A DNA stretch of 64,000 nucleotides. Source: Rhodococcus maanshanensis NBRC 100610 (GTDB lineage Bacteria > Actinomycetota > Actinomycetes > Mycobacteriales > Mycobacteriaceae). Shown here piece by piece: positions 20,504 through 29,268 of this stretch (its first letter is position 1; each line of letters begins with the position of its first letter). A program made the translations under genes and the position numbers. The notes under the pieces were generated by a model, which had not been told where the DNA came from, did not search any database, and worked only from the letters and a program-made list of their open reading frames with translations. The stretch is from positions 94,271 to 158,270 of the forward strand of contig NZ_BCXA01000017.1 in NCBI RefSeq assembly GCF_001894865.1, written 5' to 3'.

Positions 20504-21631
20504 TCACCGGATCAGCGGCTCGACGAAGGAAATGGAGTCGGCCGACGAGGCGGCGAGGGACTCGCCGTGCCCGGCACCCGGGTACGCGGCGAACCGCACG
20601 TCCGTACCGGCGCGTTGCAGGTCCGCGACCAGCTTCAGCGTCAGCACGATCGGCACCACGACGTCGGCGGTGCCGTGCCCGATGAACAGCGGCCGGTCGT
20701 ACCCACTGGTCGGCACCCCCAGATAGTCGGCGAGCGCCGATCGGACCTCGTCGTCGCCGAGCGGCCGGGAGAACAGCTCGCCCACCTGCGTCCCCGCGAC
20801 CTGACCGGCCAGCTCGGGAGAGCACAGCCGCTCTGCCAGCCCCGCCAGTTCGCGTCCGCGCGGCGACAGGTAGCTGTCGAGGTCGAGGTCGGGTCGAGCC
20901 GACCGCAGCCCGACGATGGCGAACAGGGAGAACGTCGTCAGCCCCCGCAGGCCGAGGTTCGGAAAGCCCGGACCTCCGAGCGGAAACAGCTGTTCGAGGC
21001 TCGACGGCGCACCGATTGCGACCGCACCGCGGTAGTCCAGGTCGGGTGCGTACCTCGTCGCCTCGTGCGCGGTGGCCAGTGCGGCGTGCCCACCCTCCGA
21101 GAGCCCGATCACCACCCACCTCGGCGAGACCCCCGCATCGATCGTCCTGGCCGCCCGCACCACGTCGATCACGCTGTGCGCCGCGGCTTTCCCGTCGAGA
21201 TACGGCAGCACGCCGGGCGTGCCGAGACCGAGATAATCCGTCGCGACCACCGCGTACCCACGCGCCAGCCAGTCCTCGAGATAGGCGGACTCGATGCCCT
21301 GCAACCCGGTCATCGAGGGCGCGCACTGATCGGACACCCCGATCGTACCGTGCGCATAGGAGACCACCGGCCAGCCTCCCTCGGGGGCAGGCCCCGGAGG
21401 GAGGTACACCGCCCCGGTGCTGATGGCAGGGGCACCCGAATGGTCGGTGGTCGCGTAGGTGAGCCGGTAGGCCCGCCCGGTCCCCGGGATCCAGAGTTCC
21501 CTCGGCATGTCCTGCGCCGCGATCACCGATCCTGGCCGTGCCTGCGCCGCCACCGCCGTGCCGACTGCCACCGACGCAGCGGCCATCGCGGCGACGATCA
21601 GGACCACGAAGAACAACCTCAGGCGTGCCAT
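20504..21631 (-). CDS. Secreted lipase, LIP family (tandem copy 2)
   Basis: A 375-residue exported LIP-family lipase. The signal peptide is residues 1 to about 33 (LRLFFVVLIVAAMAAASVAV). The nucleophile elbow is GLSEGG rather than GHSQGG, in WVVIGLSEGGHAA. The segments SYAHGTIGVSDQCAPS, YLSPRGRELAG and GELFSRPLGDDEVRSAL align with the neighbouring copy. The Asp and His candidates lie in HGTADVVVP and GAGHGES. The 185-nt gap to copy 1 suggests each has its own promoter. The altered nucleophile context may mean a different substrate range. Confidence 0.87.
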   Translation of the reverse strand: MARLRLFFVVLIVAAMAAASVAVGTAVAAQARPGSVIAAQDMPRELWIPGTGRAYRLTYATTDHSGAPAISTGAVYLPPGPAPEGGWPVVSYAHGTIGVSDQCAPSMTGLQGIESAYLEDWLARGYAVVATDYLGLGTPGVLPYLDGKAAAHSVIDVVRAARTIDAGVSPRWVVIGLSEGGHAALATAHEATRYAPDLDYRGAVAIGAPSSLEQLFPLGGPGFPNLGLRGLTTFSLFAIVGLRSARPDLDLDSYLSPRGRELAGLAERLCSPELAGQVAGTQVGELFSRPLGDDEVRSALADYLGVPTSGYDRPLFIGHGTADVVVPIVLTLKLVADLQRAGTDVRFAAYPGAGHGESLAASSADSISFVEPLIR

Positions 21632-21704
21632 GCGGGGCACCCCCTCACCACGCGGGAAGACCCACAGCCTATGCCGCCACGGTGACCGAAATGCCCGGTT
21701 TCGG

Positions 21705-22175
21705 TCAGCTCGCCCGGAGAGCGGGATCGAGGCCGGCATCCACGAGGTCCCCTGGATCGCGCTCCGACTCCCCCGGCCCCCGGTCCGGATCCGGTTCGGC
21801 CGACTGCGCCGCCTTGGGCGCCCGGTCGAGCCTGGCTCGGCAGCGGGCCAGGTCGGGTCCGACCGCGCTGGCACGCATCTCCAAGTCGGCGCGGTCCACC
21901 CCGTCCTTGGTCGTGTATTCGTTGGTTCGCAGCTGCCCACAGGCGATCACCGGATCCCCCTTCATCAGCGAGGCGCCGACACCGGCCACCAGCCGCCGCC
22001 AGCAGGTCACCGTCAGATAGAGGGTGCCGCCGTCCGTCCACTCCCCGGTCGAGCGGTCCTGCCGCCTGACATTGCTCGCCATCCGAAAGCTGAGCACCTC
22101 CTCGCCCGAGTTCGTGGGCCGCTTGACCGGATTGGTGATCACGGTGCCGACCACCGCCGTGTGTGTCTCGTACAT
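21705..22175 (-). CDS. Single-stranded DNA-binding protein paralogue (SsbB-like, Rv2478c type)
   Basis: A 156-residue OB-fold SSB. The core ETHTAVVGTVITNPVKRPTN, then SFRMASNVRRQDRSTGEW and LYLTVTCWRRLVAGVGASL is typical. The C-terminal tail is acidic and proline-rich (AEPDPDRGPGESERDPGDLV) but lacks the DDDIPF-type tip that recruits partner proteins in replicative SSB. This marks it as the secondary SSB found downstream of ettA in mycobacteria (Rv2478c). ATG with a strong GGGGGAG site. A role in recombination, competence-like processes or stress rather than replication is inferred. Confidence 0.85.
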   Translation of the reverse strand: MYETHTAVVGTVITNPVKRPTNSGEEVLSFRMASNVRRQDRSTGEWTDGGTLYLTVTCWRRLVAGVGASLMKGDPVIACGQLRTNEYTTKDGVDRADLEMRASAVGPDLARCRARLDRAPKAAQSAEPDPDRGPGESERDPGDLVDAGLDPALRAS

Positions 22176-22338
22176 GTCGCTCCCCCTTGGCATCCGTGGG
22201 CCGCGCGGCCCCTCGATGCCAGCGTCCCCCGGTGGGTCGCCGAAATGTGGCTGCGGGCGAATCTGTGGATGAACGAAACGGGTGTCCACAGATCCGCGTA
22301 AACGGCTACGGGGAAACGCCGTTCGTCTGGGCGGCGTG

Positions 22339-22992
22339 CTACGCGAGAGGGCGGCCCGAGGTGATCGCGGCGGCAAGCGCCGCCGCATAGGTGACCAGTC
22401 GCTCACCCGAATAGGTGACGGGGTCACTGACCGCGAGCCTGCCGAGCATCTCGGCGAAGGAGAGCATCGTGTGAGCGAGCAGCACCGGGTCGAGACCGGC
22501 CAGTCCCGGCTCGAGCGCTATTCCCGTCCTGGCCAGCTCCTCGGCCCTCGTCAGCACCGCCGCTCTGGAGGCACGCAGGTGCTCCTGATACTCGGCAGGC
22601 GCCTGGTCGGGCGCGGTCAGGATCAGCCGCCACCGGGTGGGGTTGTCCACCACAACCCGCACGAACGAGGACACCGTTCCGGCGTAGGCCGCGGCAGGAC
22701 CCAGCGCAGTGAGGTCGGTCGGCATCGCTGCCATCACCTGCTCGATCGCACGCCGGTGCTCACGCTCGAGCAGCGCCGCGACCAGCTCCGCACGGGTACG
22801 GAACACGTTGTAGAGCACGGGTTTACCGACGCCGGCCTCTGCCGCGACGGCCTCCATGTTCAGCTCGTGCAGGCCCGACCGCCTGGTCACCTCGACCGCG
22901 GCGTCGAGCACCTGGTCACGACGCTCCGCCGGCGGCAGCCGCGGCGCGTACTTGCGTCGCGGGCGCTCGTCCGCCGTCTGCGCTCTCGTCAT
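22339..22992 (-). CDS. TetR/AcrR family repressor divergent from the MpaB-like gene
   Basis: A 217-residue TetR protein. The N-terminal DNA-binding domain reads RDQVLDAAVEVTRRSGLHEL, then NMEAVAAEAGVGKPVLYNVF for the helix-turn-helix, and the C-terminal ligand domain is all-helical. It is divergently oriented from the DUF2236 oxygenase gene, and the 156-nt gap between them contains two operator-like dyads, so it most likely represses both itself and that gene. Inducer unknown. Confidence 0.88.
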   Translation of the reverse strand: MTRAQTADERPRRKYAPRLPPAERRDQVLDAAVEVTRRSGLHELNMEAVAAEAGVGKPVLYNVFRTRAELVAALLEREHRRAIEQVMAAMPTDLTALGPAAAYAGTVSSFVRVVVDNPTRWRLILTAPDQAPAEYQEHLRASRAAVLTRAEELARTGIALEPGLAGLDPVLLAHTMLSFAEMLGRLAVSDPVTYSGERLVTYAAALAAAITSGRPLA

Positions 22993-23050
22993 CGACCCAC
23001 CTCCGCGTCCACCTTAGGGATCGCCGCTCGCGCTCATGTCCCACCGGGCC

Positions 23051-23105
23051 AATGCTACGCAGCCGTTGTATTCACCGAGGGCAATTGCTACGGTCGCGTT
23101 GCATT
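23051..23105. promoter_or_regulatory. Two tandem 22-bp operator-like dyads between TetR and MpaB genes
   Basis: Site A (23051-23072) has arms AATGCTACG and CGTTGTATT; site B (23084-23105) has arms ATTGCTACG and CGTTGCATT. Both follow the pattern AwTGCwACG-N4-CGTTGnATT, and the sites begin exactly 33 bp apart, three helical turns, on the same face of DNA. The position in a divergent TetR promoter region supports TetR binding. This is read from sequence; no binding data are known to me. Confidence 0.65.
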
Positions 23106-23148
23106 CAGAAATCCACCCACCAGCCCCGAGCATCCGCAGGAGAACACG

Positions 23149-24105
23149 ATGAGCGAACCCCGCATGCTGGCCGACCGAGGCTGGCCGTTCGATCCCGCAC
23201 GGCGGCGCGAGGACAACGGATTCTTCGGGCCGGGATCGCCGACGTGGAAGGTCTGGACCAACCCGACCGCCCTGCTCGGGTTCCAGCGGTCGGTCACCCT
23301 CGAGCACTTCGACCCTTTCCTGACGGCCGCGGTCGCCGACGCCCAAGGGATCTACCTGGACCCGAGGGGGCGTCTCGACGGCACCCTCTCCTACTTCCTG
23401 ATCGTGGCGGTCGGCGACGCCCGGTCGGCGATCGAGACGTCCGAACTGCTGATGCGGGTGCACGCGAAGGCCACCGGGATCGAGCCGATCAGCGGGCAGC
23501 GATACAGCGCCAACAACCCGGACAGCCAGCTGTGGATCCACGTCACCGGCTGGCACTCGGTCCTCAAGTGCTACGAGGTGTTCGGCCCCGGCCCCCTGAG
23601 CCCGGACGAGGAAACCCGGTACTGGGCCGAGTGCGCCGTCGCCGCCGAGTTGCAGACCTGCAAGCCGGCGGACATCCCGCGCTCGCGTGCCGAGGTGCGT
23701 GAGTACTTCTCCGCGGTGCGGCCACGATTGTGCACCTCCGAGCGGGCCGTCGAGGGCATGCACTACCTGCTGCGCACCCGGTTCGGGAAGGGCCGGCTCG
23801 CGCTGTGGGCGATGAGTCGGCTGATGGCGCCCGCGACGATCGCCACCCTGCCGAGGTGGATGCGGGAGCTAGGCGACTTCGATCAGCCCGCGGTGGTCGA
23901 CCGGGTCGTCACGCCGCTCGCCCGGGCCGCCGTCCGCGCCACGAGCAGCCCGAGAACCGAGCTGGCCGTCGTCAAGCGCCTGCTCCCGATGACCCATTCG
24001 GTCCTCGACCAGCACTTCAACGGGGCGCCGCCGGTACGTGCGGAGACCGTCACCCCGTCGGCGGCGCGTGCGATCCACGGCGCTCGGGCCGGGCGACCCG
24101 CGTAG
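23149..24105 (+). CDS. Oxygenase MpaB / DUF2236 family protein
   Basis: A 318-residue soluble helical protein of the MpaB/latex-clearing-protein-like DUF2236 family. Recognisable features are the early block RGWPFDPARRREDNGFFGPG, TALLGFQRSVTLEHFDPFL, the central WIHVTGWHSVLKCYEVFGPG with histidine, and a helical C-terminus. Members bind b-type heme and act as oxygenases in fungal mycophenolic acid synthesis or rubber cleavage; the substrate here is unknown. ATG preceded by AGGAG. Probably controlled by the divergent TetR through the two operator-like dyads upstream. Confidence 0.82.
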   Translation: MSEPRMLADRGWPFDPARRREDNGFFGPGSPTWKVWTNPTALLGFQRSVTLEHFDPFLTAAVADAQGIYLDPRGRLDGTLSYFLIVAVGDARSAIETSELLMRVHAKATGIEPISGQRYSANNPDSQLWIHVTGWHSVLKCYEVFGPGPLSPDEETRYWAECAVAAELQTCKPADIPRSRAEVREYFSAVRPRLCTSERAVEGMHYLLRTRFGKGRLALWAMSRLMAPATIATLPRWMRELGDFDQPAVVDRVVTPLARAAVRATSSPRTELAVVKRLLPMTHSVLDQHFNGAPPVRAETVTPSAARAIHGARAGRPA

Positions 24106-24107
24106 GG

Positions 24108-25046
24108 CTAGTCCGTGGGCAGCGTCGTCGGGTCCGTGTTGGCGCCACAGATCACGGCGGCGATCCGCTCCCCCTCGGCAGGCGCGTAGGCGCCGCTGAG
24201 CAGGGCGGCGATCGGCGCCGCGGCCGCATGCTCCACCGCCAGCCGGAAATCGCGCCACAGCAGGCTCCGCGCCAGGGCGATCGCCTCGTCCTCGACCAGC
24301 ACCGAGCCGATCCCGGTCCGGCGGGCGACATCCATGGCGATGTCACCGAGGCGGGTCGCGCCGAGCGCATCGGCCGCGATGCTGTCCACCGCCACGTCCA
24401 CCGGGGCGCCGGCGGCGAGCGCCGCGTGCAGGGTCGGGGCGCCGCTCGGCTCCACCCCGACGACCGACTTCTCCCCCGCCAGCGCCGCGGCGATCCCCGC
24501 GACGAGGCCGCCGCCACCCACCGCGACCAGCACCGTGGTGGCATCGGGAACCTCCTCGGCCAGCTCGAGCCCGATCGTCCCCGCACCCGCGACCACATCG
24601 GGCAGGTCGTAGGCGTGCAACTGCTGGGCGCCCTGCCGCGCGGCGATGGCCGACGCCCGGACGTAGGCGTCCGCGTAGCGCTCGCCGTCGAGCACGACAT
24701 CGGCGCCGAGGGCACGCAGCCGATCCACCTTCACCGTGGGCGCCGAGGCCGGGACGACCACCGTGCACGCGATTCCCAGCATCCCGGCCGCGGTGGCGGC
24801 CGCGATCCCGGCATTCCCGCCGGACGCGATCACCACCGGCGAATCACGGTGCGCGCCATCCCGGTTCAGCATGGCGTTGAGGCTGCCGCGGATCTTGAAC
24901 GACCCGCCGAGCTGCAGGTGCTCGAGCTTGAGCGCGACCGGGACGTCCCCGCCCGGCGTCGGCAGGACCACCCGGAGCACCGGGGTCCGCCGGACAAGGG
25001 CACCGACCCGCCGCCGCGCGGCGAGCACGTCCTCGCGTGTGGTCAC
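24108..25046 (-). CDS. PLP-dependent serine/threonine dehydratase-like enzyme
   Basis: A 312-residue fold-type II PLP enzyme. The Schiff-base lysine is near residue 50 in GGSFKIRGSLNAML, the substrate loop is ASGGNAG, and the phosphate-binding glycine loop is VAVGGGGLVAGIAAAL. It resembles catabolic threonine ammonia-lyase and serine racemase-like proteins and has no C-terminal ACT domain, so it is not the biosynthetic isoleucine-inhibited type. The GTG start overlaps the stop codon of the CopD-CtaG gene (GTGA), so it is translationally coupled to it, an odd partnership. Only 2 nt separate it from the convergent MpaB-like gene. Confidence 0.82.
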   Translation of the reverse strand: MTTREDVLAARRRVGALVRRTPVLRVVLPTPGGDVPVALKLEHLQLGGSFKIRGSLNAMLNRDGAHRDSPVVIASGGNAGIAAATAAGMLGIACTVVVPASAPTVKVDRLRALGADVVLDGERYADAYVRASAIAARQGAQQLHAYDLPDVVAGAGTIGLELAEEVPDATTVLVAVGGGGLVAGIAAALAGEKSVVGVEPSGAPTLHAALAAGAPVDVAVDSIAADALGATRLGDIAMDVARRTGIGSVLVEDEAIALARSLLWRDFRLAVEHAAAAPIAALLSGAYAPAEGERIAAVICGANTDPTTLPTD

Positions 25047-27073
25047 CGCCCGGCTTCGTGGTCGCGCCGCGCCAGCTCCGCGAACATCGCGTTGTGTGCC
25101 GCGAGCTCGGCGTCGTCATCGCGGTCCGCCGCCCGGTCGACCCGCTTGGCCGTCTTCTGGTCGCTGCGCGACCACTGCACCAGCAACGCCAGCATCACCA
25201 GCACGAGCGGGATCTCGCCGGTGGCCCAGGCGATGCCACCACCGAGCCGCTGATCACCGATGAGGTCCGAGTTCCAGTCCAGGCCCAGCGCCCGGTAGTA
25301 CCAGCCGCCCATCACCTCGCCCATGCTCATCAGCGCGATGCCGAAGAAGGCGTGGAAGGGCAACGACCCGAAGACCATCGCCAGCTTGGTGATCGGCTGC
25401 AGGTTGCGCGGCGCCGGGTCGATGCCGATCACCACCCAGTAGAAGAGATAGCCACTCAGGATGAAGTGCACGTTCATCAGCAGGTGCGCGCCGTGCGAGT
25501 CGAGCGTCGCGCCGAAGATGCCGCCGAGGTACAGGGCGTAGAAGCCGCCGACGAAGAGCACCGAGGCCACCAGCGGGTGGGTCAGGAATCGGGACACGGG
25601 GCTGTGCAGCGCGGCCAGCAGCCACTCGCGTGGACCGGGCACCCCCTTGGGCCCGGCCGGGGACAACGCGCGCAACGCCAGGGTCATCGGCCCGCCGAGC
25701 ACCAGCAGCACCGGTGCGAGCATCGACAGCGCCATGTGTGCGCCCATGTGCACGCTGAACACCGCGGGCGAGTACCTGCCGAGGCCCGAGGAGGTCGCGA
25801 CCAGCAGCGTCGCGCAGCCCAGCACCCAGGCGATGGTGCGGCCGACGGGCCACGTGTCCCCGCGCTTGCGGAGCCGTCGCACGCCGAGCAGGTAGACCAC
25901 CGCCATGATGATGGCCGCGGTGCCGAAGACGAGGTCGAACCGCCAGTCGAACGCGAGCCGTTCGAAGGTCGGCGGGCCGTCCAGGTTGTAGCCCAACTGC
26001 ACCTCGGTCGGGGTCGGGTTGATGTTCTCGGCCGGGGGCGGGGTCCGGCCGAGACCGACGGCGATGCCGATGGTCGCGGCGAAGATGATCGCCTCGCCGC
26101 CTGCGAAGCGGATCAGCGGGCCGCGGGCCGTCGGGTCGGCGGCAAGGGCGGGCAGCGCGCTGCGCCGCTGCAGGTAACCGAACACGCCCAGGACCACCAG
26201 CGCGACGGTCTTGGCCACGAGCAGCCAGCCGTAGGTGCTGGTGAACAGCTCGCGCAGCGGCAGCCGCACCAGTCCGTTGAGGACACCGGAGATCGCCATC
26301 ACCACAAACGCCACCGTGGCGACGTTCGAGAACCGGCGCGTTGCGACGTCGGTGTACGCGCCCCGCCTGCGCGCGTGCGCGAGCAGCGCGAACAGCCCGC
26401 CCGCCCACAATGCCGCGGCGATCAGGTGCCAGAGCAGGCTGTTGGTGGCCAGATCGTGCGATCCGCCGGAGGAGGAGTGCCCGGTCAGCGCGAGCGGGAT
26501 CAGGGTGGCGATGCCGAGCAGCAGCAGCACCGGGGTCCAGGACCAGCGCAGGACCAGTCGAGTGGCCACCGCGAGCAGCACCGCCAGGATCGCGGTCGAC
26601 CGCCACGCCCCCGCGAGCTCGATCTGCGGGATCGCCTTCCAGAGGTTGGCGGGCTGGATGGCCGCGCTCAGCGGCTGACCGGAGGTGTCCGAGACGGTCA
26701 GCGGCACCAGGGCCAGCGCACAGGCAGCCCAGACGATGGCGGCGTTCGACGCGGTACGCACCGCCCGGTAGCCGTCGACGTCGAGCACCCCGCTGCGCTG
26801 CGGCGGCACCAGGAACGCGGCGAGCAGCAACGACCCGATCGCCAGGACGGCGGCGACCTCACCGGCAGCCTTCACGGCGGGCAGTCCGTATGTGGTGAGG
26901 GGACCCGGGTCGGGGATGCCGAGCAGCACCAGCGCGTCCGAGGCGGACAGCCCGACGATGATCGCCGCGACCAGCCCCGCGATGATCCCGAGCGTCACGA
27001 AGATAGGTACCGAGTTCTCCCCCGCCCTTCGGATCGGCGACGGGGCGGAGGGGGCGAGCTCGGGTGATGCCAT
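25043..27073 (-). CDS. CopD-CtaG fusion: copper import / cytochrome c oxidase assembly membrane protein
   Basis: A 676-residue polytopic membrane protein. The N-terminal half is a CopD-like copper transport domain (about eight helices; SGHSSSGGSHDLATNSLLWH and LAVKTVALVVLGVFGYLQRR-like segments). The C-terminal half is a caa3_CtaG domain (GRYSPAVFSVHMGAHMALSM, then LNVHFILSGYLFYW and FHAFFGIALMSMGEVMGGWY, with histidines and methionines suited to copper). The fusion is common in actinobacteria and should deliver copper to the CuB or CuA centre of the aa3 oxidase. ATG start; ends in a GTGA overlap with the dehydratase gene. Confidence 0.88.
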   Translation of the reverse strand: MASPELAPSAPSPIRRAGENSVPIFVTLGIIAGLVAAIIVGLSASDALVLLGIPDPGPLTTYGLPAVKAAGEVAAVLAIGSLLLAAFLVPPQRSGVLDVDGYRAVRTASNAAIVWAACALALVPLTVSDTSGQPLSAAIQPANLWKAIPQIELAGAWRSTAILAVLLAVATRLVLRWSWTPVLLLLGIATLIPLALTGHSSSGGSHDLATNSLLWHLIAAALWAGGLFALLAHARRRGAYTDVATRRFSNVATVAFVVMAISGVLNGLVRLPLRELFTSTYGWLLVAKTVALVVLGVFGYLQRRSALPALAADPTARGPLIRFAGGEAIIFAATIGIAVGLGRTPPPAENINPTPTEVQLGYNLDGPPTFERLAFDWRFDLVFGTAAIIMAVVYLLGVRRLRKRGDTWPVGRTIAWVLGCATLLVATSSGLGRYSPAVFSVHMGAHMALSMLAPVLLVLGGPMTLALRALSPAGPKGVPGPREWLLAALHSPVSRFLTHPLVASVLFVGGFYALYLGGIFGATLDSHGAHLLMNVHFILSGYLFYWVVIGIDPAPRNLQPITKLAMVFGSLPFHAFFGIALMSMGEVMGGWYYRALGLDWNSDLIGDQRLGGGIAWATGEIPLVLVMLALLVQWSRSDQKTAKRVDRAADRDDDAELAAHNAMFAELARRDHEAGR

Positions 27074-27196
27074 GCCAACAAGGGTAGGAGGCGCGCGCCT
27101 GCCGGGTTCGTCCAGGTTCGCCGACCCGTAAGCGAACCTATCGAATATTGCGCAGACCTACCGGTAGACTCCGGAGCCGATCCGGTCACGGATCAC

Positions 27197-27270
27197 GCCT
27201 CCGTAGCTCAGTTGGATAGAGCAAGAGCCTTCTAATCTCTAGGTCGCAGGTTCGATTCCTGCCGGGGGCA
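27197..27270 (+). tRNA. tRNA-Arg (anticodon TCT)
   Basis: A 74-nt cloverleaf. The acceptor arms GCCTCCG and CGGGGGC pair with one T-G; D arm TAGCTCAGTTGGATAGAGCA; anticodon loop CTTCTAA with TCT; T arm GCAGG-TTCGATT-CCTGC; discriminator A. The CCA end is not encoded. It decodes AGA/AGG. No duplicate of the 3' end was seen downstream, so there is no sign of integration at this gene. Confidence 0.95.
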
Positions 27271-27537
27271 CACCTTTGATTCAGGTCACACCCTGTTTCC
27301 GGTTTCGAGCACGGCCCCGTCCCGTTGGCGTTCCGTCTGGAGACGATCTCGATGTGGTGATACTTGGAAGAACTGCCCGCAGAGATTCGGAACTGGCTGG
27401 CGTCTGTCGCGCCGGAGCTCTGGTAGGGCAGATCCTGATCGCGTCACCGGCCCGACGTCGCCCGGAATGAACCCCTAGGGCATGAGCCACCAGATCAGTG
27501 GGAAGTCCATCGCCGATTCGAGGCGATGCGAATGTTG

Positions 27538-28572
27538 CTACTTTTCAGCAACTTTGGGTGATCGCTGTCTTCGACTGCGGTCCTGCGTGTTCACGATCGC
27601 CGCCGCCGTGGACGCGATCGTCCGGTCGCCGTCACGGGTCAGTCGGGTGAGGGCCCTCCGTGCCGCCGTGCCGGGAATCTCGGCAAGGGCCTGCGTGATC
27701 CGCAACCGTGTCGGCGCATCATCGGTCTTGTCGATCTGGTCCTGCATGACCTCGACGAGGTCGTCTGCCGCGGGCGACAGCTCGGCCAGCAGGCCCAACA
27801 CCTCGGCAGCCTCGACATCGCGCCGCCCCACGACAACCATCTCGAGGAGGGCGGGCACGGAATCGACGTTCCCGCGAGAGCCGAGAGCCAGGGCCGCGTA
27901 TCCGCGGACCGTGGCGTCCGAATCATCGAGGGCTCGTCTCAGGAGTACCGCCGCCTCCTCGGTGTGCACTACCGCTATGGCCGCGGTCGCGCGGCGCCGG
28001 ACGTCGACCGTCTCCGAGGCGAGACCAACGGCAAGAGCTGTGAGCCCCGGACCGGCGGCCCGCGCCAACGACCACCGCAGCGCCCCGGCCACATTGGGGT
28101 CGTCCTCCGACAGCAAGGCCTCGACCAGCGCTTCGACGGGCAGCGACGACTTGTCTCCCTGAGACAGGATCGCCTGTTGACGGCGCGCCGCGGACTCCGA
28201 TTCGAGCGCGCGCAGCAAAGTGACGATGTGCAGGGCGTCGTCCCATTCCGCCGGTGCGGCGGCGTCGACGTGTTCGAGCTTCGTGAGCAGTTCCTCCTCG
28301 GCAGCGATCCGCTGGCGCGTGTGCCGGATGAGGTCCCCCACCAGGTCGGCGGGCGCGAAGTCCGGCTCGTCCAGTGCGCGCTTGGCCTCGTTCAACGAGA
28401 GCCCAAGGGTCCTCAGGCTCTCGACGTGGAAGAGCCGGCGGATGTCGTCGGCGGAGTACTCGCGGTAGCCGCCTGACGTGCGGCCCGTTGGCGTCACCAG
28501 CCCCAACGTGTCGTAATGGCGCAGCATCCGAGTGCTGACACCGCAACGCCGGGAGACCTCACCGATCAACAT
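27538..28572 (-). CDS. MerR-family regulator fused to HEAT repeats
   Basis: A 344-residue protein. Residues 1 to about 70 are a MerR winged helix (MLIGEVSRRCGVSTRMLRHY, then LGLVTPTGRTSGGYREYSAD), and a dimerisation helix follows to about 110. The rest is a run of alpha-helical HEAT/PBS-lyase repeats, for example AAVLLRRALDDSDATVRGYA and ALALGSRGNVDSVPALLEM. Fusing an effector-binding scaffold of HEAT repeats to MerR is unusual; ligand or partner recognition is probably by protein contact. It starts 16 nt after a stand-alone HEAT protein gene and shares its promoter. There are no metal-binding cysteines of the MerR/SoxR type. Confidence 0.85.
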   Translation of the reverse strand: MLIGEVSRRCGVSTRMLRHYDTLGLVTPTGRTSGGYREYSADDIRRLFHVESLRTLGLSLNEAKRALDEPDFAPADLVGDLIRHTRQRIAAEEELLTKLEHVDAAAPAEWDDALHIVTLLRALESESAARRQQAILSQGDKSSLPVEALVEALLSEDDPNVAGALRWSLARAAGPGLTALAVGLASETVDVRRRATAAIAVVHTEEAAVLLRRALDDSDATVRGYAALALGSRGNVDSVPALLEMVVVGRRDVEAAEVLGLLAELSPAADDLVEVMQDQIDKTDDAPTRLRITQALAEIPGTAARRALTRLTRDGDRTIASTAAAIVNTQDRSRRQRSPKVAEK

Positions 28573-28588
28573 CCCCGTCTCCTCCTCA

Positions 28589-29245
28589 CTACGTGTCCGG
28601 GCCGGCGACCGCGACGCGCTTCGCCATCTCGACAGCGAGGGTGAAGCCGCTGTCGGGGTCGCGAATCAACTGCTGCGTGGCGCCCGCATGCGCACGAATC
28701 CGCGGATCGGGACTCGCCCCGGCCGCCGCGAGGACCGGGACGACGCCCTCCCCGAGCGCCACCAGCGCACGGCTCAGACTGAGCTGCATGTGGTGGTCTC
28801 CCCGTCCGAGCTCGGTCGCCAGATCGTCGGCCAGCCCTGCCTCGTCGCCGGGGGGCACGAGAACCGCGGCCGCCCGCCACGCGCTCCGCGCGACCTCGTC
28901 GTGCTCGTCGTGCAGCAGCGCCGACACCGCAGGCCAGGCGAACCGATCCCCGATCTTGGACAGGGTGTGCAGCGCCTGACTGCGGGCCTGTGGGGTGTCG
29001 GATCCGAGCTCGTCGATCAGCACGGGCACCGTGATCTCGGCGGGCAGGCGGCACAAGGCCCAGGTCAGCATGTCCCGGACGAAGAAGTCCGGCTCGACGG
29101 CGCACCGAGCCACGAGAGTGTCCGCGAGTCGGGGGTCGGGGGTCGTGCCTGCGGCGAGCGCCGCCTGCAGCCGAACCGACGGGTCGGCCGCGGCCAGAGC
29201 ATCGACGAAGTGAGCATTCGGCCCACCGTGGTTGGTTGTGTACAC
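28589..29245 (-). CDS. Stand-alone HEAT-repeat protein, first gene of the MerR-HEAT operon
   Basis: A 218-residue all-helical protein of HEAT/PBS-lyase repeats (DALAAADPSVRLQAALAAG, DELGSDTPQARSQALHTLSK, SALLHDEHDEVARSAWRAA, ALGEGVVPVLAAAGASPDPR). There is no signal peptide or membrane helix. The GTG start follows a perfect AAGGAGG by 8 nt; longer frames start upstream of the promoter and can be excluded. The related repeats in the downstream MerR protein suggest the two bind the same partner or each other. No enzyme motif is present; function unknown. Confidence 0.8.
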   Translation of the reverse strand: MYTTNHGGPNAHFVDALAAADPSVRLQAALAAGTTPDPRLADTLVARCAVEPDFFVRDMLTWALCRLPAEITVPVLIDELGSDTPQARSQALHTLSKIGDRFAWPAVSALLHDEHDEVARSAWRAAAVLVPPGDEAGLADDLATELGRGDHHMQLSLSRALVALGEGVVPVLAAAGASPDPRIRAHAGATQQLIRDPDSGFTLAVEMAKRVAVAGPDT

Positions 29246-29268
29246 GACAACCACCTCCTTCGTCGACC

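Noticed and set aside
27276..27470. A 64-codon plus-strand frame after tRNA-Arg
   Set aside because: No ribosome site, no codon bias and a composition unlike neighbouring genes; the 267-nt interval looks noncoding.
27197..27537. tRNA-Arg as a phage or island integration site
   Set aside because: No second copy of the tRNA 3' end, no integrase and no composition shift were seen on either side.
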